Assembly: GCA_017503885.1 (NCBI GenBank)
Contig: JAFVSF010000129.1
Coordinates: 1-5,339, forward strand
Direction of reading: 5' to 3'
Origin: Clostridia bacterium
GTDB lineage: Bacteria; Bacillota; Clostridia; Christensenellales; Borkfalkiaceae
DNA length: 5,339 bases
Shown: in pieces, positions 1-5,173 of the stretch
Layout: each line of letters opens with the position of its first letter
Position numbering within the stretch: position 1 is the first letter of the stretch
Notes under the pieces: generated by a model
Database searches by the model: none
What the model saw: only the letters and a program-made list of their open reading frames with translations
Told to the model about the DNA's origin: nothing
Made by a program: the position numbers and the translations under genes

Positions 1-229
1 ATTCAAGAGACAAACTAAATGGCAAAACTTCTTTTAAATCTCCACCGAGAGAATCGGCAAAAGCAAGCATTAATACAGGACGTATTCTTTTACCACCTGC
101 AAAAAAACTGTATTTCATTGCTTTTGTTAGATTGTTATTGCTTTCTACAGTGGAAAAGACCTTTTCACTATATTCGTTGAAAAGGTCGAGATATTTGTTA
201 TATGTTATTTTATACTCTTCGTGTTTCAT
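1..229 (-). CDS. ispA: Polyprenyl (farnesyl) diphosphate synthase, N-terminal part, cut by window edge
   Basis: This is the first 76 codons of a trans-isoprenyl diphosphate synthase; the rest lies beyond position 1. Family members condense isopentenyl diphosphate with an allylic diphosphate in the cytoplasm to make C15-C20 precursors for quinones and undecaprenyl carrier. The diagnostic sequence is FFAGGKRIRPVLML at about residues 42-55, the substrate-binding GGKR-RP motif that precedes the first Asp-rich motif. The visible part ends in SLE, just before where the family has its H-x-x-SLIHDD segment, so the catalytic aspartates and the residues that set chain length are not visible. The ATG at 227-229 is supported by AGGA at 237-240, 7 nt upstream. 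It lies inside the 3' end of folD (20-nt overlap, different frame), which implies co-transcription and probably translational coupling. Placement after nusB-folD matches ispA of Firmicutes. A geranylgeranyl or other short-chain synthase cannot be excluded. Confidence 0.9.
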   Translation of the reverse strand, partial: MKHEEYKITYNKYLDLFNEYSEKVFSTVESNNNLTKAMKYSFFAGGKRIRPVLMLAFADSLGGDLKEVLPFSLSLE

Positions 230-1064
230 TGTTTATTCCTGCAAGATAGGTATTATATAAAAGCATCGTTATCGTCATAGGACCAACGCCACCTGGCACT
301 GGGGTTATATAACTTGCTTTACGGCTTACGCCATCAAAGTCTACGTCACCGTAAATTTTGCCGTCTACCCTATTTATACCAGCATCTAAAACTACGACGC
401 CATCTTTAACCATATCTTCGGTGATTAAATGTTTTTTACCAACAGCACAAACCAAAATATCAGCGTTTTTGGTAAAATCTGCAAGATTTGGCGTTCTACT
501 GTGGCACGTCGTAACCGTACAGTCTTTATTTAAAAGCATAAGTGACATTGGCTTGCCAACGATATTACTTCTGCCAACAACTACGGCGTGTTTCCCTGCT
601 AAAGGTATGTTGTAATGCTCTAAAAGTTTAATCATACCAAAAGGTGTGCAAGAAAATAATGCGTCGTTTTTAAACAAAGTTAATTTTCCAACGTTTCCGT
701 CAGAAAAACCGTCAACGTCCTTTTCAGGTGGAATAAGTTTTAATGCAGATTGACTATCTAAATGTTTAGGAAGAGGAAGTTGAACGAGAATACCTGTCAC
801 CGAATTGTCGTTTACTCTTTCTAAAATAGCCTTTTCCAGTTCTTCTTGAGTGGTATTTTCACTCATTTTGACAGTTTCAGATAATATACCAACTTCGTGA
901 CAGCCTTTTGCTTTATTGCTTACGTAAATCTCTGAAGCTGGGTCGTTACCAACTATAATAACCGAGAGTTTAAACTGCACTCCTCTTTCTTGTGCCTCTT
1001 TTATTTTATTAGATAATTCTTCACGAATTGTTTTTGAAACAAGTTTTCCATCGATTATTTGCAT
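210..1064 (-). CDS. folD: Bifunctional methylenetetrahydrofolate dehydrogenase / methenyltetrahydrofolate cyclohydrolase FolD
   Basis: FolD interconverts 5,10-methylene-THF, 5,10-methenyl-THF and 10-formyl-THF using NADP(H), feeding one-carbon units to purine, thymidylate and formyl-Met synthesis in the cytoplasm. At 284 residues it has the usual family length. The N-terminal catalytic domain shows DPAS-IYVSNKAK at about 41-53, with Tyr47 and catalytic Lys51, then GILVQLPLP at 91-99 (Gln95) and KDVDGF at 115-120 (Asp118). The Lys-Gln and Lys-Asp spacings of 44 and 67 residues match E. coli FolD (K54, Q98, D121). The Rossmann domain has VVGRSNIVGKP at 162-172 and CHSRT at 187-191, and PVPGGVGPMT lies at 255-264. 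One small deviation is SCTPFG at 138-143 where PCTP is usual. The ATG follows the nusB stop after 1 nt, with AGAGG at 1071-1075 inside the last nusB codons, so translation is probably coupled. The 3' end overlaps ispA. Confidence 0.97.
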   Translation of the reverse strand: MQIIDGKLVSKTIREELSNKIKEAQERGVQFKLSVIIVGNDPASEIYVSNKAKGCHEVGILSETVKMSENTTQEELEKAILERVNDNSVTGILVQLPLPKHLDSQSALKLIPPEKDVDGFSDGNVGKLTLFKNDALFSCTPFGMIKLLEHYNIPLAGKHAVVVGRSNIVGKPMSLMLLNKDCTVTTCHSRTPNLADFTKNADILVCAVGKKHLITEDMVKDGVVVLDAGINRVDGKIYGDVDFDGVSRKASYITPVPGGVGPMTITMLLYNTYLAGINNETRRV

Positions 1065-1065
1065 A

Positions 1066-1467
1066 TTATACCTCTAAACTCTTTTTAAGAGATGCTAAGA
1101 CGCCGTTTACGAAATTTAAACTTTCTTCTGTAGAATATTTTCTAACTAAAGACAAAGCCTCGTCAATAGAAACGATACTTGGAATATCATCAAAATATTT
1201 TAGTTCACAAACAGCAATTATTAAAGCACACTTGTCCGTTGAATAGATACGCTCAAATTTGTAACCTTTAGAAAAAGTTGAAATTAAATCGTTAATTTCT
1301 TGTTTGTGTTCACGAATTGTAGTTAATAATTGATTTGCAAAAGTACAGTCGTCTGCAGTTAATTTTTGTTCGGCAAAAATCAATTTGTCAAATTCAACGT
1401 CTGTTTCGCCGGAAAAAAGTTCGGCAAAAAGAATTTTATATACTGCTTCTCTAGAATCTCTTCTCAT
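1066..1467 (-). CDS. nusB: Transcription antitermination factor NusB
   Basis: NusB binds boxA RNA together with NusE (ribosomal protein S10) and supports antitermination and processing of rRNA transcripts. The 133-residue length fits the all-helical NusB fold. The N-terminus MRRDSREAVYKILF matches the family start with its basic RNA-binding residues and the R-x-x-A---LF pattern. The C-terminal half carries the conserved order STDKCALIIAVCELKYF (about 76-92), IPSIVSIDEALSLVRKYS (about 95-112) and FVNGVLASL (119-127), matching the family's D-ILRIA--ELL, IP--V-INEAVELAK-Y and FINGVL. The ATG at 1465-1467 has GAGG at 1473-1476, 5 nt upstream. The gene is followed after 1 nt by folD, a common Firmicutes arrangement. 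An intrinsic terminator ends only about 33 nt before this start and I see no clear sigma-A promoter between them, so the gene is probably expressed by readthrough from the asp23 promoter or from a weak unrecognised promoter. Confidence 0.93.
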   Translation of the reverse strand: MRRDSREAVYKILFAELFSGETDVEFDKLIFAEQKLTADDCTFANQLLTTIREHKQEINDLISTFSKGYKFERIYSTDKCALIIAVCELKYFDDIPSIVSIDEALSLVRKYSTEESLNFVNGVLASLKKSLEV

Positions 1468-1499
1468 CTTGACCTCGTTAAACTAGTTGGTAAATTTAT

Positions 1500-1531
1500 A
1501 AAAACAAAACCGCAATAGTCCGCCTATTGCG
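1500..1531 (-). terminator. Intrinsic terminator between the asp23-family gene and nusB
   Basis: Read on the minus strand, CGCAATAG (1531-1524), a GCGGA loop (1523-1519) and CTATTGCG (1518-1511) form a perfect 8-bp stem. The downstream arm is followed directly by GTTTTGTTTTT (1510-1500), a T-rich tail. The same sequence read on the plus strand has no T-run, so the element is directional. It starts 21 nt after the asp23-family stop codon. A third copy of the arm, GCAATAG at 1540-1534, sits just upstream and could pair with the same CTATTGC, giving a weaker alternative hairpin. The moderate stem and interrupted T-tract suggest partial rather than complete termination. Confidence 0.72.
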
Positions 1532-1552
1532 AACTATTGCAGTGAGATACAA

Positions 1553-1912
1553 TCAATCGTTTACGACGTGTTCTTCTAAGAATTTTACGCCGTTTACTTT
1601 TACGTCGATATTTCCAATTTTATATTTTGACATAGACTCAACGCTATGTTTTATGTTTCTTTGTATGTTGTATGCAACGTCAGGAATACTATAACCGTAG
1701 CAAACGTCAACGTTTACGATAACGTCAATAGTGCCGTTTGGGGATACGCTTACTTTGATGCTATCAGAGTTTGTTTTAGCACCTTTTTTCTTGTTTTGAA
1801 TTGCAACGCCTTCAATGTCTTCGACCGCAAGACGAACTATGCCTTTAACAATGCCAACGTTATATACGATTTTGCCTTTTGATTCGTCTGTATTGTGCTT
1901 ATAAACAGTCAT
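1553..1912 (-). CDS. Asp23/Gls24 family (DUF322) protein, YqhY-like
   Basis: This 119-residue soluble protein belongs to the Asp23/Gls24/YloU/YqhY family. Family features visible are the start G-IVYNVGIVKGIVRLAVEDIEGV (about 13-36), a central beta segment with SIKVSVSPNGTIDVIVNVDVCYGYSIPDVA (51-80), then YNIQRNIKHSVESMS (81-95) and a C-terminal strand NIDVKVNGVKF (101-111). No signal peptide or membrane segment is present. Its place immediately before nusB matches yqhY of B. subtilis, which lies between accC and nusB and has been linked to control of acetyl-CoA carboxylase. Here no acc genes are adjacent, so that role is not supported by local context. Other family members are envelope-stress proteins, and the exact biochemical role is unknown. 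The ATG is supported by GAGGTG at 1917-1922 and by a strong promoter just upstream. Confidence 0.9.
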   Translation of the reverse strand: MTVYKHNTDESKGKIVYNVGIVKGIVRLAVEDIEGVAIQNKKKGAKTNSDSIKVSVSPNGTIDVIVNVDVCYGYSIPDVAYNIQRNIKHSVESMSKYKIGNIDVKVNGVKFLEEHVVND

Positions 1913-1941
1913 TTCACACCTCGAAGTTACTTTATACTGTT

Positions 1942-1970
1942 ATTATAACACATAATATTAAATTTGAAAA
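1942..1970 (-). promoter_or_regulatory. Sigma-A-type promoter of the asp23-family gene
   Basis: On the minus strand there is a perfect -10 TATAAT (1947-1942), preceded by TGT (1950-1948), which makes an extended -10. A -35 box TTTTCA (1970-1965, 4 of 6 matches to TTGACA) lies exactly 17 nt upstream. The predicted transcript start near 1935 gives a leader of about 22 nt holding the GAGGTG ribosome binding site. The -35 begins 6 nt after the spoIIIAH stop codon, so this promoter marks the start of the vegetative unit after the sporulation operon. Confidence 0.82.
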
Positions 1971-1976
1971 GTGTTT

Positions 1977-2453
1977 TTACGAAATTGATTGGATATAAAC
2001 GTTATCTGGCGTAGCATTTATCTCTTCTGCACACAAAGTATATATTAAAACTGCATCGTCTTGGTCAAATTCTGCATCTTTAACAATTATACTCACGTTA
2101 TCTGAAGTCATACCAATAGTTACTGCAACTTCTTCGTACCCTTTTGATTTTATAAGATTTTCCAAAAGGTTTTCTTGCTCCATAATAGTGGTGAGTCTAA
2201 TTTTCATTGCAAGAGCTTCGTTTCTTGCTTCAGAGCCCTCTGCACTTGACGCTATAATTTCATCAATCTGTGCTAGTTGTTGATTTCTAGAAGAGTTTCT
2301 AGTAGTCTTTACTTCGGCAAAATAACTTGCTGTTGGAGTTGCTTCACCGTTACTTGAAATTACGTTAGAAGATAATACGAAATTTAAAACGGCTGTTGTT
2401 ACAAGTAAGGCAATTAAACAAGATAAAATTATTACTTTTTTCTTTTTTGACAT
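1977..2453 (-). CDS. spoIIIAH: Stage III sporulation protein AH (SpoIIIAH)
   Basis: In the family, SpoIIIAH sits in the mother-cell membrane around the forespore and binds forespore SpoIIQ across the intermembrane space, forming part of the feeding channel. A short basic N-terminus (SKKKK) is followed by one membrane helix at about 7-28. Then comes YFAEVKTTRNSSRNQQLAQ (44-62), matching the family's YFaeyR--R---R pattern, and a charged helical stretch to about 95. The C-terminal ring-building domain has ENLIKSKGYEEVAVTI (98-113), VSIIVKDAEFDQDDAVLIY (120-138) and NVYIQSIS at the end. At 158 residues it is well short of the B. subtilis protein (about 218), mostly in the segment between membrane helix and ring domain. 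The start is set by a strong AAGGAG (2463-2468), 9 nt upstream, within a 23-nt gap after spoIIIAG. It is the last spoIIIA gene. No convincing intrinsic terminator follows. Confidence 0.92.
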   Translation of the reverse strand: MSKKKKVIILSCLIALLVTTAVLNFVLSSNVISSNGEATPTASYFAEVKTTRNSSRNQQLAQIDEIIASSAEGSEARNEALAMKIRLTTIMEQENLLENLIKSKGYEEVAVTIGMTSDNVSIIVKDAEFDQDDAVLIYTLCAEEINATPDNVYIQSIS

Positions 2454-2462
2454 ACGTTAAGT

Positions 2463-2468
2463 CTCCTT
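2463..2468 (-). promoter_or_regulatory. Strong Shine-Dalgarno of spoIIIAH
   Basis: AAGGAG on the minus strand, 9 nt before the spoIIIAH ATG. It is one of only two strong ribosome binding sites in the visible part of the operon. Confidence 0.75.
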
Positions 2469-2476
2469 AAAAAAAT

Positions 2477-2947
2477 TTATTGAGTAAGTATCCTTACTTT
2501 ATCGCAAGATACGTTAAGCATTGTTGTAACAACGTCAAGTACAGACATTTTTACGGTCATAGAGTCTGAACAGTCACAAATTATGACAACGCCTGCGATT
2601 TCGGGATAAATTTCTCCTAAAATTATAGGTTTTCCACCTACTAGAACTGTCGTGGAGGTTTTGGTCTTTTTATTGCCCTCTTCAACTTCCTTTACGTCTT
2701 CAGCAACTACCGTCTTAATTCCTTCGGCAACTGTTATTGATACGGTAGCACGCCTTACACCGTCAATTTTTTCTAAACTTTTTTTAAGTCTTTCTTCAAT
2801 TTGATAGACGTAATTATCTGTGGCGTCTACTTTTGTTTGACTTTTAGTAAAGTTTGTAAAAGGAAGTGCAACGACACATACTAGCAGAATAATTATAATT
2901 GCATATTCTATTTTAAATTTGATTTTATTTTTGAATAGTTCAAGCAT
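2477..2947 (-). CDS. spoIIIAG: Stage III sporulation protein AG (SpoIIIAG)
   Basis: SpoIIIAG forms a large oligomeric ring in the space between mother cell and forespore, with a ring-building domain related to the EscJ/PrgK/FliF families. Numbered from the ATG at 2947, the protein has 156 residues: one membrane helix at about 14-30, a short linker, then helix YVYQIEERLKKSLEKI (46-61) and strand RRATVSITV (66-74). A stretch of about 40 residues rich in Lys, Glu and Thr (75-115) follows, at the position of the beta insertion of B. subtilis SpoIIIAG. The domain closes with YPEIAGVVIICDC (114-126), helix VLDVVTTMLNV (136-146) and DKVRIL. The frame stays open upstream to a TTG at 2971, but the ATG is preferred because AAGGTGGAG lies just before it. 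The start overlaps the spoIIIAF stop by 8 nt (ATGCTTGA). It is shorter than the B. subtilis protein (about 229). Confidence 0.92.
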   Translation of the reverse strand: MLELFKNKIKFKIEYAIIIILLVCVVALPFTNFTKSQTKVDATDNYVYQIEERLKKSLEKIDGVRRATVSITVAEGIKTVVAEDVKEVEEGNKKTKTSTTVLVGGKPIILGEIYPEIAGVVIICDCSDSMTVKMSVLDVVTTMLNVSCDKVRILTQ

Positions 2948-3407
2948 AAATCTCCACCTTGCTAACGTCAATTTGCAAAACGTTAGCTACGTATTTTGCA
3001 ATTACGTTATTATCTATATGCAAATTATTTTCAGGAATTACCAAATTACTTAAAAATATTTTAACTTTACAAATTTGCATATTATCTATTTCGACAATAA
3101 TATCTTCAGTTACTAAATCGCTTTTCAATAATTGGTTTTTAAATAGCGTTTGGTAATAAATTTCTAGTCTATCTTCAAAATATTCGTTTACGTAATACGG
3201 ATTTGTGATATTTTGTTCAACTTCTTGTTTGAAACTTGGCACGCTTTGAATAAATTCATCGTTAGATAATGGCGATATCATAGTTACAAGCAAAGTTAAA
3301 CTAAAAACTGTTCTAACTACGGATTTTAGTTTGCCATGTGGTAAAATTAGTTCGGTTAAAGCGATAATTATAGACGTTATTACTATTGAAACAATATAAG
3401 ATTTCAT
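2940..3407 (-). CDS. spoIIIAF: Stage III sporulation protein AF (SpoIIIAF)
   Basis: SpoIIIAF is a membrane-anchored ring-building component of the SpoIIIA channel in the mother-cell membrane. The 155 residues show two N-terminal membrane helices, at about 4-22 and 31-48, separated by LPHGKLKSVVR (22-32), the family's hallmark loop, and followed by ISPL (44-47). The soluble part has helices at about 70-95, strands DIIVEID (102-108) and CKVKIFLS (113-120), helix NNVIAKYVANVLQI (133-146) and a final strand KVEIYA, consistent with a ring-building fold. B. subtilis SpoIIIAF is longer (about 206). The start ATG follows the spoIIIAE stop after a single base (TAA-T-ATG) and has no recognisable Shine-Dalgarno, so translation probably depends on reinitiation after spoIIIAE. 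Confidence 0.91.
   Translation of the reverse strand: MKSYIVSIVITSIIIALTELILPHGKLKSVVRTVFSLTLLVTMISPLSNDEFIQSVPSFKQEVEQNITNPYYVNEYFEDRLEIYYQTLFKNQLLKSDLVTEDIIVEIDNMQICKVKIFLSNLVIPENNLHIDNNVIAKYVANVLQIDVSKVEIYA
2952..2960 (-). promoter_or_regulatory. Ribosome binding site that fixes the spoIIIAG start
   Basis: AAGGTGGAG on the minus strand ends 4 nt before the ATG at 2947-2945, and its AAGGTGG part ends 6 nt before it. It lies inside the 3' end of spoIIIAF. It favours this ATG over the in-frame TTG at 2971, which lies upstream of the site. Confidence 0.75.
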
Positions 3408-3408
3408 A

Positions 3409-4596
3409 TTAAAATATCATTTGAGATGAGCAGATTGACATAATTATTATTACTACGTACATTAGTGAAACGATTATCATAGATGCTATAGCAAAATTAA
3501 TAACCGAACAAACGGAATTAATAAACGACACTACTCTTTCGTCGTTTAAAGGTTGCAAAACTGCATTTACTAGCCTTAATGCAAGCACAACGCATACAAT
3601 TTCTACTATCGGCTGTATTATCGTGCCGAAAATAATTATTATTGCAAGCCCACCTAAAGCGTTTTTGACTAATATGCCTGATGCTAAAATTAAGTCTAAT
3701 CCATCTCTTAAAAGCCCTCCTACTAACGGGACGGAACTATTGACCGTGTATTTGATTGCCCTCATTGAAATTCCATCGTGAATTCCAGCATTAAGTCCCC
3801 TCACTGTTAAAAAAAGTGAAAATACTGTAGCGACTAGGCCAATAATCCATTTTAATGAAGAAGATGAGAATTGTAATAGTCCGTTTAATTTAACCCCTTT
3901 ACAAATGTTTGAAACAACGCTTATTGCAAGCATTCCAAGAATTACTGGAAAAACTACCTTATTTATTACTATAACGACAAAATCTGTTATAAAAAGCATT
4001 GACGGATTATATACGGCAACCGAACTAGTATTACCTGTAACGGTCATTAATGCTAACATAATAGGAAAAACGGATTGAACTATTTTACTTGTTTTTTCTA
4101 TCGTTTGCTTTGATTGTACTACTAGCGTATACACAATTGTAATGATTATCGTAACGATAATTGAATAGCAAGCAAAAAAAGTTATTTCGTAAACGCCGTT
4201 ACCAAGTCTTTCGGGTTTTATAGATTTTATAATCGCACATATAAGAAGTAAGGAAAAAATTGTTATAAAGGTTGGCAGTTTTTGTTTAATTCCATTAAAA
4301 AATATAATAGATAAATATTCCGCAACCGAGTTATAACTTGCACTTATTTCCCCTTTAATCATTTTAGTAAGTTGTTCTTTAATTGTAGAAGTTCCAATTA
4401 TTTCTTTTGGGAGTTCTTTTAAAAAGTTTTCTAGTTCCAAAAGGTCCAATTTTGTAATAAGATTATCTATTTCTCCTTCTAAAGTAATTTCGCTTTCAGA
4501 TGAAGATTCTTGCACCTCTTTCGCACTAGCTTTTGTAATTTTAAAGGAAAAAGGTATTAAAGTTAGCATAAATAGAAGGATAAATAATCTTTTCAT
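3409..4596 (-). CDS. spoIIIAE: Stage III sporulation protein AE (SpoIIIAE)
   Basis: SpoIIIAE is the large polytopic membrane component of the SpoIIIA complex, thought to contribute to the transport path in the mother-cell membrane facing the forespore. At 395 residues it matches the usual length (about 399 in B. subtilis). A signal peptide is visible (MKRLFILLFMLTLIPF then KASA, predicted cleavage near residue 25). An acidic/helical region (30-105) comes next, then hydrophobic segments at about 108-124, 140-160, 175-187, 203-228, 249-266, 305-325, 326-345 and 366-388. The conserved SVPLVGGLLRDGLDLILASG motif lies at 288-307. The ATG overlaps the spoIIIAD stop as ATGA and has no clear Shine-Dalgarno. 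In B. subtilis an internal promoter within the operon is needed for the distal genes. I could not recognise an equivalent sigma-E site here. Confidence 0.95.
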   Translation of the reverse strand: MKRLFILLFMLTLIPFSFKITKASAKEVQESSSESEITLEGEIDNLITKLDLLELENFLKELPKEIIGTSTIKEQLTKMIKGEISASYNSVAEYLSIIFFNGIKQKLPTFITIFSLLLICAIIKSIKPERLGNGVYEITFFACYSIIVTIIITIVYTLVVQSKQTIEKTSKIVQSVFPIMLALMTVTGNTSSVAVYNPSMLFITDFVVIVINKVVFPVILGMLAISVVSNICKGVKLNGLLQFSSSSLKWIIGLVATVFSLFLTVRGLNAGIHDGISMRAIKYTVNSSVPLVGGLLRDGLDLILASGILVKNALGGLAIIIIFGTIIQPIVEIVCVVLALRLVNAVLQPLNDERVVSFINSVCSVINFAIASMIIVSLMYVVIIIMSICSSQMIF

Positions 4597-4976
4597 AATA
4601 AACTTAAAACTGTTTCTATTAACGTTTCAATTATAGGTAACGAAACTGTTAAAATAATGATTTTTCCTGCAAAAACAACCTTGTCTGCTATGCTTTTTAA
4701 ACCGAAATCTTCTATTGTTGATGCTGAAAATTCCACTAGATATGATATTGCTAATATTTTTATCGCAAGTTTTATAATGTTGCCGTCTACGTAGGAGTTT
4801 GATGTAAAACTTTTGAATACCTGTAAAAATTCTATTAAATAACTTACAGTCATTGAAAGTAAAATTATTCCAGAACAAACAGTCAACGGCATTGCTAAAT
4901 TAGAATCAGTACTTTTTAAATAGACAATTAGAAATGAACATATTAAGCCAACTGCTATTATTTTATAAATTTCCAT
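4593..4976 (-). CDS. spoIIIAD: Stage III sporulation protein AD (SpoIIIAD)
   Basis: SpoIIIAD is a small polytopic membrane protein of the SpoIIIAC/AD family, part of the mother-cell membrane assembly of the SpoIIIA channel. From the ATG it has 127 residues (about 133 in B. subtilis), with hydrophobic segments at about 4-20, 28-52, 70-85 and 99-122. The diagnostic C-terminal half reads KILAISYLVEFSAS (73-86), DFGLKSIADKV (90-100), FAGKIIILTVSLPI (102-115), matching the family's KI-GIAYL-EF, D-G---IA-K and AGK--I---S-P. The frame extends one codon further to a TTG at 4979. The ATG is preferred because it forms the classical 1-nt TGATG overlap with the spoIIIAC stop. No Shine-Dalgarno is visible, so coupling to spoIIIAC translation is likely. 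Confidence 0.93.
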   Translation of the reverse strand: MEIYKIIAVGLICSFLIVYLKSTDSNLAMPLTVCSGIILLSMTVSYLIEFLQVFKSFTSNSYVDGNIIKLAIKILAISYLVEFSASTIEDFGLKSIADKVVFAGKIIILTVSLPIIETLIETVLSLL

Positions 4977-5173
4977 CAATACAAATTGAAAATATCTTTT
5001 ATTGTATTAAATAAGTCTGAAACCATACCAATGACCATTGTTAAAACAATAATTAGTCCTGCAAGGCTGACTAACGTTGCAATATCTTCTCTATCTGATT
5101 TTTTAAGTACTTGACAAATTACCGTTATTAAAATGCCTATTGCTGCTATCTTAAAAATTATTTCAACACTCAT
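4976..5173 (-). CDS. spoIIIAC: Stage III sporulation protein AC (SpoIIIAC)
   Basis: SpoIIIAC is a very small two-helix membrane protein of the SpoIIIAC/AD family. Its 65 residues closely match the family length (about 68). Helix one runs at about 7-23 (FKIAAIGILITVICQVL), followed by a polar loop KKSDREDIA (24-32). Helix two is at about 34-52 (LVSLAGLIIVLTMVIGMVS), and the C-terminal tail ends LFNTIKDIFNLY. The pattern KIA-IGI----QVLK----E--A-L--LAG--I is characteristic. The ATG overlaps the spoIIIAB stop by 4 nt (ATGA), with at most a weak AGTGA 6 nt upstream as ribosome binding site. It lies between spoIIIAB and spoIIIAD as in all typical spoIIIA operons. Confidence 0.93.
   Translation of the reverse strand: MSVEIIFKIAAIGILITVICQVLKKSDREDIATLVSLAGLIIVLTMVIGMVSDLFNTIKDIFNLY

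Noticed and set aside
358..615. Plus-strand open frame of 85 codons
   Set aside because: It is antisense to folD, whose protein is clearly conserved, and its translation resembles no family I know and has no credible start context.
1028..1246. Plus-strand open frame of 72 codons
   Set aside because: It lies antisense across the nusB-folD junction; its translation is low in complexity and unrecognisable.
1646..1882. Plus-strand open frame of 78 codons
   Set aside because: It is antisense to the Asp23-family gene, and its repetitive Asn/Val content reflects the complementary codons.
1947..1975. Inverted repeat AACAC/GTGTT flanking the asp23 promoter, as a possible operator or a terminator for spoIIIA
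   Set aside because: The arms are only 5 bp with a 19-nt loop and no T-tract follows, so chance in AT-rich sequence is sufficient.
2434..2475. A-rich runs around the spoIIIAH start (A6-G-A6 in codons 2-6 and an A/T run before the Shine-Dalgarno), possibly a slippage or phase-variation site
   Set aside because: Such runs are expected in AT-rich DNA and encode the normal basic SKKKK start of a membrane protein; the frame is intact.
2959..3156. Plus-strand open frame of 65 codons
   Set aside because: It is antisense to spoIIIAF, and its hydrophobic look is a by-product of the opposite strand.
3409..4596. A sigma-E promoter inside spoIIIAE, as known for the internal promoter in B. subtilis
   Set aside because: I found no minus-strand pair of -35/-10 elements close enough to the sigma-E consensus to call a site.
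4627..4878. Minus-strand open frame of 83 codons in another frame inside spoIIIAD
   Set aside because: It is fully contained in spoIIIAD, which matches its family from end to end, and the alternative translation is rich in Asn, Arg and His with no recognisable motif.
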